NCBI GenBank assembly: GCA_028696075.1
Contig: JAQVHS010000005.1
Coordinates: forward strand, 70,656 to 134,655
Origin: Candidatus Gastranaerophilales bacterium
Lineage (GTDB): Bacteria; Cyanobacteriota; Vampirovibrionia; Gastranaerophilales; JAILCC01
Length of the DNA stretch: 64,000 nt
Direction: 5' to 3'
Shown here: positions 54,878 through 64,000 of the stretch, piece after piece
How positions within the stretch are numbered: the stretch's first letter is position 1
Layout of the letters: every line of letters begins with the position of its first letter
The notes under the pieces: generated by a model
What the model saw: only the letters and a program-made list of their open reading frames with translations
The model's database searches: none
Told to the model about the DNA's origin: nothing
Made by a program: the position numbers and the translations under genes

Positions 54878-56068
54878 TTACTGAAGATGAAAATATTTTT
54901 CAAACTCTTTATGTTTAGTGTCTAACTCCTTTTTTAAAATAAGGAGTTTTTGCCTGAGCTTATCTTTATCTTTTAAAATATCATTGCCAAAAAAGCCTTT
55001 TGCCCGTGATTTTAGAAATAAATTTTTAAAGTCTGTAAGCTGCTGATAAATTTCAATATCAATTTTCAAATCCTGAGAATTTAAAAGCATAAAAATTTCT
55101 CCAAGGGTATTTTTTGTTTGGGTAAGTTTATTGCCCGATAAAAAGTCCTTTAATTGACCCGTAAGTGTGATTAAAGCTTTATAATCTTCATAAATCAAAG
55201 TTCTTTTTGCGGGAAGTGTCTTGTTGAAAAACTCCATTGTTGTTGTGTAGCCTATGTCTATGAGCTTTTGTTTTTCAGGTGTAGACAGATTAAAATTAAC
55301 AAGCAGAATATCTTCGGTGTCTATTTTTATATAATCGAACTTGTCTTGTTTGGCGTATAATCCCATCACAAAATCAGTAGAGCAGTTAGTGATTGTATTG
55401 TAAAGAGTGTTGAAAAACCCGAATACGGAGCTTATTTTGTTATATTTGCCGCCTTCAAGTCTGAATTCAAGTATTCGCAAGTTTTCGGGGCATAAAGACT
55501 TGTCGAGTTTCCAAAGAGGGTTGCTTTTTAATAAATCGCCGTCTGTGAGTAATTTTTCTTCGTGTTCAACAGGGGTCAAAAGCCCGGGCATACTGCCTGA
55601 AATCCTTATCGCTTCGGCTACTTCAAAATCAGGGGTGTGGAATTTTGAAAATATAAAGGGTTTGGAATTTTTTATATCGGTGGTTATAATTAACAAGTCT
55701 TTTTCAAGGTCTTTGAAGCATATCGGAGAGTTTTCGTCTTTTATATAATTTTCTTTATAAAAAATTTTCTCAAGATTGTTTCTTAACCAGTCTAAAAGCA
55801 CCCCGCCTTTGCTTATTGAAAAAGTCGGTGAGAAGCTTAAGTTGATATCTCTGAAAAGCTCGTAATTAACTTCCGAAAAAATATCATACAGGTCTTGACC
55901 GGTTGCCCCTGCTGCAAGAAAAGCGCTTAATATAGCGCCAACCGAGGAGCCTGCATACATCTTCGGTACAATACCAAGCTCTTCAAAGGCTCTTTGCACC
56001 CCTATATACGCGTAACCTCTGACTGCTCCGCCGCCGAATATGCATAGATAATTCAAGTCTTTGTTCAT
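54878..56068 (-). CDS. Patatin-like phospholipase
   Basis: Oxyanion loop GGGAVRG (12-18), nucleophile Ser42 in GSSVG, and the catalytic aspartate Asp176 in LLTDGDLL. It is 396 residues with a C-terminal helical domain of about 180 residues. Patatin hydrolases cleave phospholipid or lipid acyl esters. There is no signal peptide. Its start is 100 bases from the sigma factor end. Confidence 0.9.
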   Translation of the reverse strand: MNKDLNYLCIFGGGAVRGYAYIGVQRAFEELGIVPKMYAGSSVGAILSAFLAAGATGQDLYDIFSEVNYELFRDINLSFSPTFSISKGGVLLDWLRNNLEKIFYKENYIKDENSPICFKDLEKDLLIITTDIKNSKPFIFSKFHTPDFEVAEAIRISGSMPGLLTPVEHEEKLLTDGDLLKSNPLWKLDKSLCPENLRILEFRLEGGKYNKISSVFGFFNTLYNTITNCSTDFVMGLYAKQDKFDYIKIDTEDILLVNFNLSTPEKQKLIDIGYTTTMEFFNKTLPAKRTLIYEDYKALITLTGQLKDFLSGNKLTQTKNTLGEIFMLLNSQDLKIDIEIYQQLTDFKNLFLKSRAKGFFGNDILKDKDKLRQKLLILKKELDTKHKEFEKYFHLQ

Positions 56069-56116
56069 ATAATAATTATAAAGCTAAATGCCAAAAGAGG
56101 CTATTATTTTAATTGC

Positions 56117-56146
56117 GAACGCCGCTCGAATACTCAAGCGGCGTTC
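56117..56146. terminator. Stem-loop between the sigma factor and patatin genes
   Basis: GAACGCCGCT and AGCGGCGTTC form a 10-bp stem. The T tract on the minus strand is poor, so termination is uncertain. Confidence 0.5.
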
Positions 56147-56168
56147 TTGTTAAGACTGTCTGTTTTTT

Positions 56169-57203
56169 CTAATTTTGATCTAAGTAATTTTTTAAGCCTT
56201 TGGCTTCTATGTTATTTTTACATAACTTTTTAAGTTTGCAAATTGCCCTGTTTTCTATTTGTCGGACCCTTTCTCTTGAAACACTGTATTTTGCGCCTAT
56301 TTCTTCAAGAGTTTTTTTCTGTCCGTCATCATCAAGCCCAAATCTTAAAATAAGAATATCTCGTTCTTTTTGGCTTAATTTACTGAGCATTCCCTGAACT
56401 TCATTTAAAAGATTGTCTTGCGTTACTTGAGATTCGGGAGCTATTGAGGCTTCGTCGATTAAAATATCGGCGATTTTTGCAGTTTCTTCTTTTTGGTTAA
56501 TAGGTGTTTCGATACTTATCGTGCCTTGAGCCGAGCGTATCACGTACCTTAATTTAGAAAGCGGCATATCGAGTTTTTCCGCGATTTCTTCTTTGGTGGG
56601 GGTACGATTTAAGTATAATTTTAAGTCTTTTGAAACTTTTTTTATTTTGCCTAAAGTTTCTATCATGTGTACAGGAAGTCTGATGGTTCTTGATTTGTCG
56701 GCGATGCCTCTTGTTATTGCCTGCTGTATCCACCAGGTTGCATAAGTGCTGAATTTGTAGCCCTTTGAATAATCAAACTTTTCCGCGGCCTTAATAAGCC
56801 CTACGTTGCCTTCCTGAATTAAATCAAGGAAAGTTAAGCCCCTGCCTATGTATTTTTTGGCAATGCTTACAACAAGTCTTAGGTTAGCCCTGATAAGTTT
56901 GTTTTTTGCAACCTTGTCATTTTTTTCCTGAATACGTCTGGCAAATTCTACCTCCTGTTCTTGCGTAAGAAGAGAGATTTTACCTATTTGCTGCAGGTAA
57001 ATTTTTACAGAGTCATCGCTAAAGCCCAATGAGTAATCAAGCTCTGATACTTGAGTACTTGCAGGACCTTCGAGTTCTTCTTCAAATTGTTCAAAATCTA
57101 TATCTATATCATTTGAATCATTGTCGTCATCTAAGGAAGATATTTTCGATTTGGATTTTTTTTGTTCATCAGACATCTCTAATGCTAAACCTTTTTGTTG
57201 CAT
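56169..57203 (-). CDS. RNA polymerase sigma-70 factor, RpoD/SigA type
   Basis: The 344-residue sigma factor has region 1.2 ([28 protein letters not shown]), region 2 ([58 protein letters not shown]), region 3, and region 4 ([33 protein letters not shown]). It lacks a full region 1.1 and is short, as for primary or near-primary sigma factors of this phylum. AGGAGG before the ATG at 57203 fixes the start. It may be the principal sigma factor or a group 2 factor. Confidence 0.9.
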   Translation of the reverse strand: MQQKGLALEMSDEQKKSKSKISSLDDDNDSNDIDIDFEQFEEELEGPASTQVSELDYSLGFSDDSVKIYLQQIGKISLLTQEQEVEFARRIQEKNDKVAKNKLIRANLRLVVSIAKKYIGRGLTFLDLIQEGNVGLIKAAEKFDYSKGYKFSTYATWWIQQAITRGIADKSRTIRLPVHMIETLGKIKKVSKDLKLYLNRTPTKEEIAEKLDMPLSKLRYVIRSAQGTISIETPINQKEETAKIADILIDEASIAPESQVTQDNLLNEVQGMLSKLSQKERDILILRFGLDDDGQKKTLEEIGAKYSVSRERVRQIENRAICKLKKLCKNNIEAKGLKNYLDQN

Positions 57204-57231
57204 TTGTACTCCTCCTTATTCTATACCATGT

Positions 57232-57249
57232 TGTAGTTTTTTTACTACA
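57232..57249 (-). promoter_or_regulatory. Inverted repeat upstream of the sigma factor gene
   Basis: TGTAGT and ACTACA are separated by six T. It sits near the -35 region upstream of a TATAGAAT-like -10 and could be an operator. Confidence 0.35.
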
Positions 57250-57263
57250 CGATTTTGATGATT

Positions 57264-58019
57264 TTAACGTTTTTTTACGTTAATTTGTTGGCGGACAAAC
57301 TCAAACATTAGTATAGCAGCTGCATTAGAAACATTTAGAGAGTTGAATTCTCCCGGCATTGGTATTTTTATCAGCACATCACATTTTTTTGCACTAAGCC
57401 GGCTTATTCCCTGATTTTCACCACCGAGAATAAAGGCGGTATTGGTATCATAGCGTACATCAAAGTAGTTTTCGCTTCCCGATGCTTCCGCTCCGTAAAC
57501 CCAAAAGCCGATTTTTTTTAAATCGTCTATCGCATTGTTAAGGTTGGATACTTGTACTATCGGAAGCTGTGAAACTGCTCCTGCGGAACATTTCTCTACT
57601 ACCGAGGTTACAAGAGAGGTTCTCCTTTTAGGAATAATTACCCCTTGCGCTCCTGCACATTTTGCACTCCTTATAATTGCCCCGAGATTATGCGGGTCTT
57701 CTACACCGTCCAGAAGGATTACCAGTGATTTTTCCCTGCCCTTGAGCAAGGCTGCAAAATCATCGAAATCCGTATAACTGATGGGTGCGACTACAGCAAT
57801 TATTCCCTGATGTGATTGCTCCGTCATGGAAGAAAGTTTTTCTTTCGGCGCAATTTGTACAGGAATTCTGTTATCTGACGCTAACTTGAGGATATTTTTA
57901 ATTTTCGGGTCTTTTTTTGCATGTTCTGTGATTATTATTTTATTTATTCTGTCGGTTTTTTCTGATAAAAACAGCCCTTCTACTGCGTTTTTGCCATAAA
58001 TTATGTCTTTGTTTTCCAT
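57264..58019 (-). CDS. rlmB: 23S rRNA 2'-O-methyltransferase RlmB (TrmH family)
   Basis: The 251-residue SpoU methyltransferase has an N-terminal substrate-binding domain (IIYGKNAVEGLF) and the SAM-knot motifs LDGVEDPHNLGAIIRSAKCAGAQGVI, FILGGENQGIS and IKIPMPGEFNSLNVSNAAAILMFE. RlmB methylates G2251 of 23S rRNA; TrmH-like roles on tRNA are possible. It is 60 bases ahead of the sigma factor gene. An inverted repeat (TTAACGT/ACGTTAA) overlaps its stop. Confidence 0.92.
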   Translation of the reverse strand: MENKDIIYGKNAVEGLFLSEKTDRINKIIITEHAKKDPKIKNILKLASDNRIPVQIAPKEKLSSMTEQSHQGIIAVVAPISYTDFDDFAALLKGREKSLVILLDGVEDPHNLGAIIRSAKCAGAQGVIIPKRRTSLVTSVVEKCSAGAVSQLPIVQVSNLNNAIDDLKKIGFWVYGAEASGSENYFDVRYDTNTAFILGGENQGISRLSAKKCDVLIKIPMPGEFNSLNVSNAAAILMFEFVRQQINVKKR

Positions 58020-58130
58020 TTTTTTATCCCAATTCTATACCTGCTTTAAGTATATTGTATATTGAGATTATAAAAAAATATACCAAGCACATAATATTCG
58101 CATTAGAATAATGGATTTCCAAACGGGCAA

Positions 58131-58346
58131 TTAATAATTATCTTCCTTAAATTTCTCTATCCATATATATGTATTTTTACAAGCCGAATTATCTAATCGT
58201 TCTGCTTCCTTCTTCAACTTTTCAAATATTATAAAAAAATTTCTGTCAGGATTTTTAAAAGGATTAGCTGAGGTATCTTTGTTAGTTGATTTTACAAAAA
58301 TATCTTTTGTTTCGGTATTATTTTGTTTGTCTTTATCGAAAAACAT
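58131..58346 (-). CDS. Hypothetical small protein, 71 residues
   Basis: Unknown family. It has a polar N-terminus (DKQNNTETKDIFVKSTNKDTSANPF) and a helical C-terminus (FIIFEKLKKEAERLDNSACKNTYIWIEKF). GGGGAAT lies before the ATG. Confidence 0.6.
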   Translation of the reverse strand: MFFDKDKQNNTETKDIFVKSTNKDTSANPFKNPDRNFFIIFEKLKKEAERLDNSACKNTYIWIEKFKEDNY

Positions 58347-58447
58347 AACAAATTCCCCATAATAATTATGTTACAGACCTCATTATTACAGAGATGAGAA
58401 AGAATTTAATCAGAGTAAAGTTTAATATTTTTTATTTGTGCTAAAAA

Positions 58448-58475
58448 AAAAGAAGCCTGTTTCCAAGCTTCTTTT
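58448..58475 (-). terminator. Intrinsic terminator for the winged-helix gene
   Basis: AAAAGAAGC and GCTTCTTTT pair around a 10-base loop, with a long T tract on the minus strand. Confidence 0.88.
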
Positions 58476-58492
58476 CAACATTTCTAGTTACA

Positions 58493-58714
58493 TTATACAA
58501 TGTAAATTCTGGTAGAAGTACCTTTTCTTCTCATATCAATTCTACCTTCTCTGGCTAACCAGCCCAGTGCTAATGCGGCACTATCACCGGTCATTTTAAG
58601 ATCTTTTTTCAAAGCCGCCATTGTGCAATCACCTTTATCTGAGATGTATTCAAAAATACGTCCTGCGTCTTCGCCGATTGCGTTAATTTCGATTGAAATT
58701 TCTGTTGCTAACAT
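58493..58714 (-). CDS. Winged-helix protein (DUF2582-like)
   Basis: 73 residues fold as a winged helix (GRIFEYISDKGDCTMAALKKDLKMTGDSAALALGWLAREGRIDMRRKGTSTRIYIV). GGAGGAC precedes the ATG. It is monocistronic with a strong terminator. The role as DNA- or RNA-binding regulator is inferred from the fold. Confidence 0.85.
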   Translation of the reverse strand: MLATEISIEINAIGEDAGRIFEYISDKGDCTMAALKKDLKMTGDSAALALGWLAREGRIDMRRKGTSTRIYIV

Positions 58715-58845
58715 TTTTTATGTCCTCCATTTTAGTGAAATTAAAAATTGTTTAACCTAACCTCTGTTTTAATAATAATAGAAAAAAATTTTTTGTACAA
58801 GCGTTTTTGACCGCCATTGACCAAAAACATTTAAACGTATGATTT

Positions 58846-59572
58846 TTATTTTATGTTAAAAGTTATAGTTACTGTTGCTGTAATTTTAATTTCTCCCGCT
58901 TCTATTGTTACAGGAGTAGAGTCCGCTTCGCTGCCTGCGGCTTTCATGCTCATAAAGTTGTCTGCATAAACCGCACGCGGTACCAAATTCGAACAGTTAT
59001 AGGAAATATTTGCTACATTTACTATTTTCATTCCCAGTGAATTAAGCAGAGCTTCGGCGTTTTTTCTCGCTTTTTGAGCTGCTTGAGCTGTTAATTGATT
59101 GCAAACAGCATCTGTGTTTTCCAATGTAAAGACCAGATTGTCTACATTATTTGCTCCGTTTTTCACTGCTATATCAATTAGCTTGCCTACTTTATTGATA
59201 TCTTTAAGTTTCAAATTTACGTTGTTTTTTACCTCGTAATCTTTGAACATATTTTTTTTGGTTATATTGTTGTACTCATAATTAGGGTTTAGCGAATATG
59301 CGCTTGTTTTAACAGTTTCATCAGGGGTTAAAGATTTTTTCAACGCGTTAATCATTTGTGTTGTTTTTTTGTTGTTCAGACTTACGGCTGTTTCGCTGTT
59401 TTTATCATTGGTTATAACGCTAAAAGTTACATACACGGTATCAGGCGCTATGGATTTTTCTTCTTTTGCCGTCGATGAAATTTTTCCGTTTTCAGCTGAA
59501 TTGGCAAAAGTTTTATAATTTATTCCCAATGTGCCGATGGCAACAAGAAATACAAACAGTGCAATTAAAATT

Positions 59573-59589
<17 letters not shown>
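58846..59589 (-). CDS. SIMPL (DUF541) domain secreted protein
   Basis: A signal peptide (ILIALFVFLVAIGTLGINYKTFANS) precedes a SIMPL domain (TVYVTFSVITNDKNSETAVSLNNKKTTQMINALKK, SLNPNYEY, KAGKLIDIAVKNGANNVDNLVF, ARKNAEALLNSLGMK). The length is 247 residues from the ATG at 59589, which has AGGAG 7 bases upstream. It overlaps the previous gene by 17 bases. The family is of uncertain function, possibly in stress or signalling. Confidence 0.85.
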
Positions 59590-61949
<2,360 letters not shown>

Positions 61950-62384
61950 TTATTTAGAAAGATGCTTAACCATTGCTCTTAAAGCAAGATAATAGCCTTC
62001 ATCTTTAAATCCCGAAATTTGCCCTATGCACACCGGCGCAAGGTAAGAAGTTTTTCTGAATTCTTCCCGTGCATGAATATTAGATAGATGTACCTCAATC
62101 GTCGGAATTTCAACCGCCAATACGGCATCTCGCAAGGCAATACTGGTATGGGTATAAGCGGCAGGGTTTATAATAATACCGTCATAAAGCCCTTTGGCTT
62201 TTTGAATTTTGTCTACAATTTCACCTTCGGTATTGGATTGGAAAAAATCTACCGCTGTGTACAAATGTTTGGCTAAATCAGAAATATTCTCATTGATTTG
62301 CGAAAGTGTAATTGTTCCGTAAGTGTCTTTTTCTCTTGTGCCTAAAAGATTTAGGTTTGGACCGTTTATAACGAGTATTTTCAT
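61950..62384 (-). CDS. aroQ: Type II 3-dehydroquinate dehydratase AroQ
   Basis: The 144-residue enzyme has the lid and active site INGPNLNLLGTREKDTYG (Tyr/Arg), INPAAYTHTSIALRDAV and VHLSNIHAREEFR. It forms 3-dehydroshikimate in the shikimate pathway as a dodecamer. It is 4 bases after the coiled-coil gene. Confidence 0.95.
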   Translation of the reverse strand: MKILVINGPNLNLLGTREKDTYGTITLSQINENISDLAKHLYTAVDFFQSNTEGEIVDKIQKAKGLYDGIIINPAAYTHTSIALRDAVLAVEIPTIEVHLSNIHAREEFRKTSYLAPVCIGQISGFKDEGYYLALRAMVKHLSK

Positions 62385-62388
62385 AAAA

Positions 62389-62988
62389 TCAGCCTTCTTG
62401 TTGAGAAAGTGTTAAATCGCCTGAATCATAAATCGATTTATAATAAGCGATTTGCTGCTCTGAATTATCTTTCAATTTGCCTAATTGGTTTTGCCCGGCT
62501 GAAACAATAGCCTGCAGCTCCTGCATATCATCGACAAGCCTGCCAAAGACGCTCTGGGCATATCTGTCCGCACCTTCTCTTATTGCAATAACTTCTGTTA
62601 TGACCTGTTTTTTCAATTTCATGCATTCGGCAATGGTTTTTTCTCTGATGATATCTCTTTCTGAAATTGTTTCTTCTTTAATCTTCTCAGCTTCGGTTTT
62701 CACTCCTTCAAGGATTTCATGCTGGTCAATTCTTCTGATAGCTTCTTTTTTAGCTTCCGATATGATTTCTTCCGCCGTTGTTTGGGCTTCTCTGTTGATT
62801 TCATCTTTTCTTTTAATGATGGAGTTTGCTTCCTGAATTTCTTTCGGGAGTACGCTTCTTACCTTGTCTATCAAGTCAAACAAGTCTTCTTTATCAACCA
62901 CTACATAAGAAGTTAAAGGAATGGTTTTGCTTTTTTCTAATGTGGATTCCATGTAGTTAAGTAAGTTGTTTACGCTATTAATGCTCAT
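62389..62988 (-). CDS. Coiled-coil protein downstream of coaD (DivIVA/Cdv3-like)
   Basis: 199 residues: an N-terminal motif (TSYVVVDKEDLFDLIDKVRSVLPKEIQEANSIIKRKDEI) and a long coiled coil. The same N-terminal motif is seen in Clostridia proteins often labelled ATPase and in Cdv3/DivIVA-like division proteins of cyanobacteria; this is recognition by pattern. Its ATG overlaps the coaD stop in ATGA. Confidence 0.75.
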   Translation of the reverse strand: MSINSVNNLLNYMESTLEKSKTIPLTSYVVVDKEDLFDLIDKVRSVLPKEIQEANSIIKRKDEINREAQTTAEEIISEAKKEAIRRIDQHEILEGVKTEAEKIKEETISERDIIREKTIAECMKLKKQVITEVIAIREGADRYAQSVFGRLVDDMQELQAIVSAGQNQLGKLKDNSEQQIAYYKSIYDSGDLTLSQQEG

Positions 62989-63473
62989 AATTCACCTCTG
63001 TTATTATAATTTACTAAATACTTTTTAACAGGCTCGGTTACAAATTTTTCTATATCCCCGCCGAGTCTTGATACCTCTTTGACCGTGCTTGATGCAATGA
63101 AATTGTATTTTGATTTTGGGACTAAAAACACTGTTTCCACTTCATCACATAAGTTGTTGTTCATTTGCGCCATTTGCATTTCATATTCAAAATCACTAAC
63201 GGCTCTAAGCCCTCTTATTATTGCCTTTGCACCTTTCAATTTGGCATAATTCACGGTCAATCCTTCAAAAGAGTCTACTTCAACATTTTTTATCTCTTTT
63301 ACCGATTCCTTGATTAACTCAACCCTTGTTTGTGTATCGATAAAAGCATGCTTTGCGGGATGCACGCTTACGGCAATAATTACCCTGTCAAAAATTTTGA
63401 CGGCTTTTTTTAATACGTCTATATGCCCTTTTGTAATAGGGTCAAAGCTCCCCGGATAAATTGCTAAAGACAA
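62985..63473 (-). CDS. coaD: Pantetheine-phosphate adenylyltransferase CoaD
   Basis: The 162-residue CoA pathway enzyme has the nucleotide-binding motif YPGSFDPITKGHIDV, RGLRAVSDFEYE and the C-terminal IASSTVKEVS (ISSTxVR-like). It adenylates 4'-phosphopantetheine. It is the first gene of the run that includes the coiled-coil gene, aroQ and ligA. Confidence 0.96.
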   Translation of the reverse strand: MSLAIYPGSFDPITKGHIDVLKKAVKIFDRVIIAVSVHPAKHAFIDTQTRVELIKESVKEIKNVEVDSFEGLTVNYAKLKGAKAIIRGLRAVSDFEYEMQMAQMNNNLCDEVETVFLVPKSKYNFIASSTVKEVSRLGGDIEKFVTEPVKKYLVNYNNRGEL

Positions 63474-63621
63474 TACTCTTCCTCTGAAATAATATTCTTC
63501 ACTATCTATTATACAAACATAGTAGTCAAAAAGTTAAATATAATAAGTTATGTAAAGAGATTTTAGTTATAGAAATCTTTATTTAGTGAATATTACTTTT
63601 TTAAATTCATTTCATTAGTTT

Positions 63622-63666
63622 GCTTGTTAACTTTTTTAGTTGACAAGCATATCTAAAATTTGTCAA
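63622..63666. promoter_or_regulatory. Clustered TTGACAA/TTGTCAA half-sites upstream of the STAS gene
   Basis: GCTTGTTAAC and GTTGACAAGC (63622-63648) form an imperfect inverted repeat, and TTGACAA (63640-63646) with TTGTCAA (63660-63666) forms a second. This may be an operator for the STAS gene. The TTGACA could also be a -35, but no -10 follows at the right distance. Confidence 0.4.
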
Positions 63667-63717
63667 AATAATACTAAGATTTCAAATCTAAGGTTATGAA
63701 TAAAAAGGAGTTTATAA

Positions 63718-64000
63718 ATGGAATTATCTGTAAAACAAATAGGACCTGTATTGACAGTACTTGCAAGAGGCAGGATTGATATGCTTAACACTCCCACTTT
63801 TGAATTTGAAGTCAACAAAGCCATAACTGATGAAGTAAAAGAATTAATACTCGATTTTACGTACGTTGAATATCTTTCAAGCCTGGGGTTGAGGATTGTA
63901 CTTGAATTGCAGAAAAAAATGAATGCAAAAGGCGGCACGATGAAATTAATGAACGTTAACGACAATATTATGGATATTTTTGAAATAACAGGATTTACAA
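63718..64000 (+). CDS. STAS domain anti-anti-sigma-like protein (3' end outside window)
   Basis: The frame is open from the ATG at 63718 to the right edge. It reads MELSVKQIGPVLTVLARGRID, then TDEVKELILDFTYVEYLSSLGLR, the SpoIIAA-like STAS fold with the phospho-acceptor serine in LSSLGLR. It probably binds an anti-sigma or kinase partner. AAAAAGGAG precedes the ATG. It is divergent from coaD. The rest lies beyond the window. Confidence 0.88.
   Translation, partial: MELSVKQIGPVLTVLARGRIDMLNTPTFEFEVNKAITDEVKELILDFTYVEYLSSLGLRIVLELQKKMNAKGGTMKLMNVNDNIMDIFEITGFT

Noticed and set aside
57264-57283. TTAACGT/ACGTTAA hairpin at the rlmB stop considered as a terminator
   Set aside because: On the coding strand the loop is A-rich and no T tract follows the stem. 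The sigma factor gene continues 60 bases downstream.
63640-63645. TTGACA taken as a -35 box
   Set aside because: No -10 sequence lies 16-19 bases downstream; the nearest TAATAC is 23 bases away. It fits an operator half-site better.

Overview
The window is 64 kb of AT-rich bacterial chromosome, densely coded on both strands. No rRNA operon, CRISPR array or complete insertion sequence is visible. The best-supported origin is a non-photosynthetic member of the Cyanobacteriota, close to the gut Melainabacteria/Gastranaerophilales (inference). The supporting signs are an omega subunit of the cyanobacterial RpoZ type, a CheA with a fused receiver domain, a short RpoD-like sigma factor, flagellar motor genes, several TPR proteins, a NifU-like/GGGtGRT pair, TTG start codons next to good Shine-Dalgarno sequences, and an anaerobe-like gene set.

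Layout. 1-8.1 kb: the end of an M16 peptidase, then a leftward run of MCP, hybrid CheA, periplasmic TPR protein, tRNA-dihydrouridine synthase and GIY-YIG protein. 8.2-11.1 kb: small hypotheticals, a dispersed repeat, tRNA-Leu(CAG), and a very AT-rich two-gene cassette flanked by a copy of the tRNA 3' end (a probable small integrated element). 11.1-18.7 kb: an RsuA-type pseudouridine synthase, a CopG-like regulator and a leftward run of MgtC, TPR protein, GHL10 glycosidase-like protein, CobO-type adenosyltransferase and HD-GYP protein. 19-29.3 kb: GAPDH, a helicase-nuclease fusion, TPR/DUF6485/histidine kinase operon, a 670-base repeat-filled gap and the NifU-like/GGGtGRT pair. 29.3-34.6 kb: TolC-like protein, a candidate C-rich small RNA, a pseudo-receiver histidine kinase with its response regulator and a degenerate PilB/GspE-like protein, and rpoZ.

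34.8-43 kb: small hypotheticals, a repeat region, the fliL-fliM-fliY-TPR operon, mgtE-prmC and nth. 43-50 kb: a phosphodiester glycosidase, the rny-ymdB-PHP-ClpN operon and a membrane protein. 50-64 kb: SDR, alaS, a flavoprotein, a XRE repressor with divergent small gene, patatin, a sigma factor and rlmB, small genes, then the operon coaD, coiled-coil protein, aroQ, ligA, membrane protein and SIMPL protein, and the start of a STAS protein.

How the parts work together. Motility and signalling dominate: CheA and MCP feed a flagellar motor whose switch (FliM, FliY) and FliL are here, and an HD-GYP protein and a PilB/MshEN-like protein point to cyclic-di-GMP control. The two most interesting parts are the tRNA-flanked two-gene cassette and the dispersed intergenic repeats: a 131-bp element with terminal inverted repeats, and AGCTTCC-type word repeats that have run into the ends of prmC and nth. 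All family assignments come from reading motifs by eye; no database search was run.
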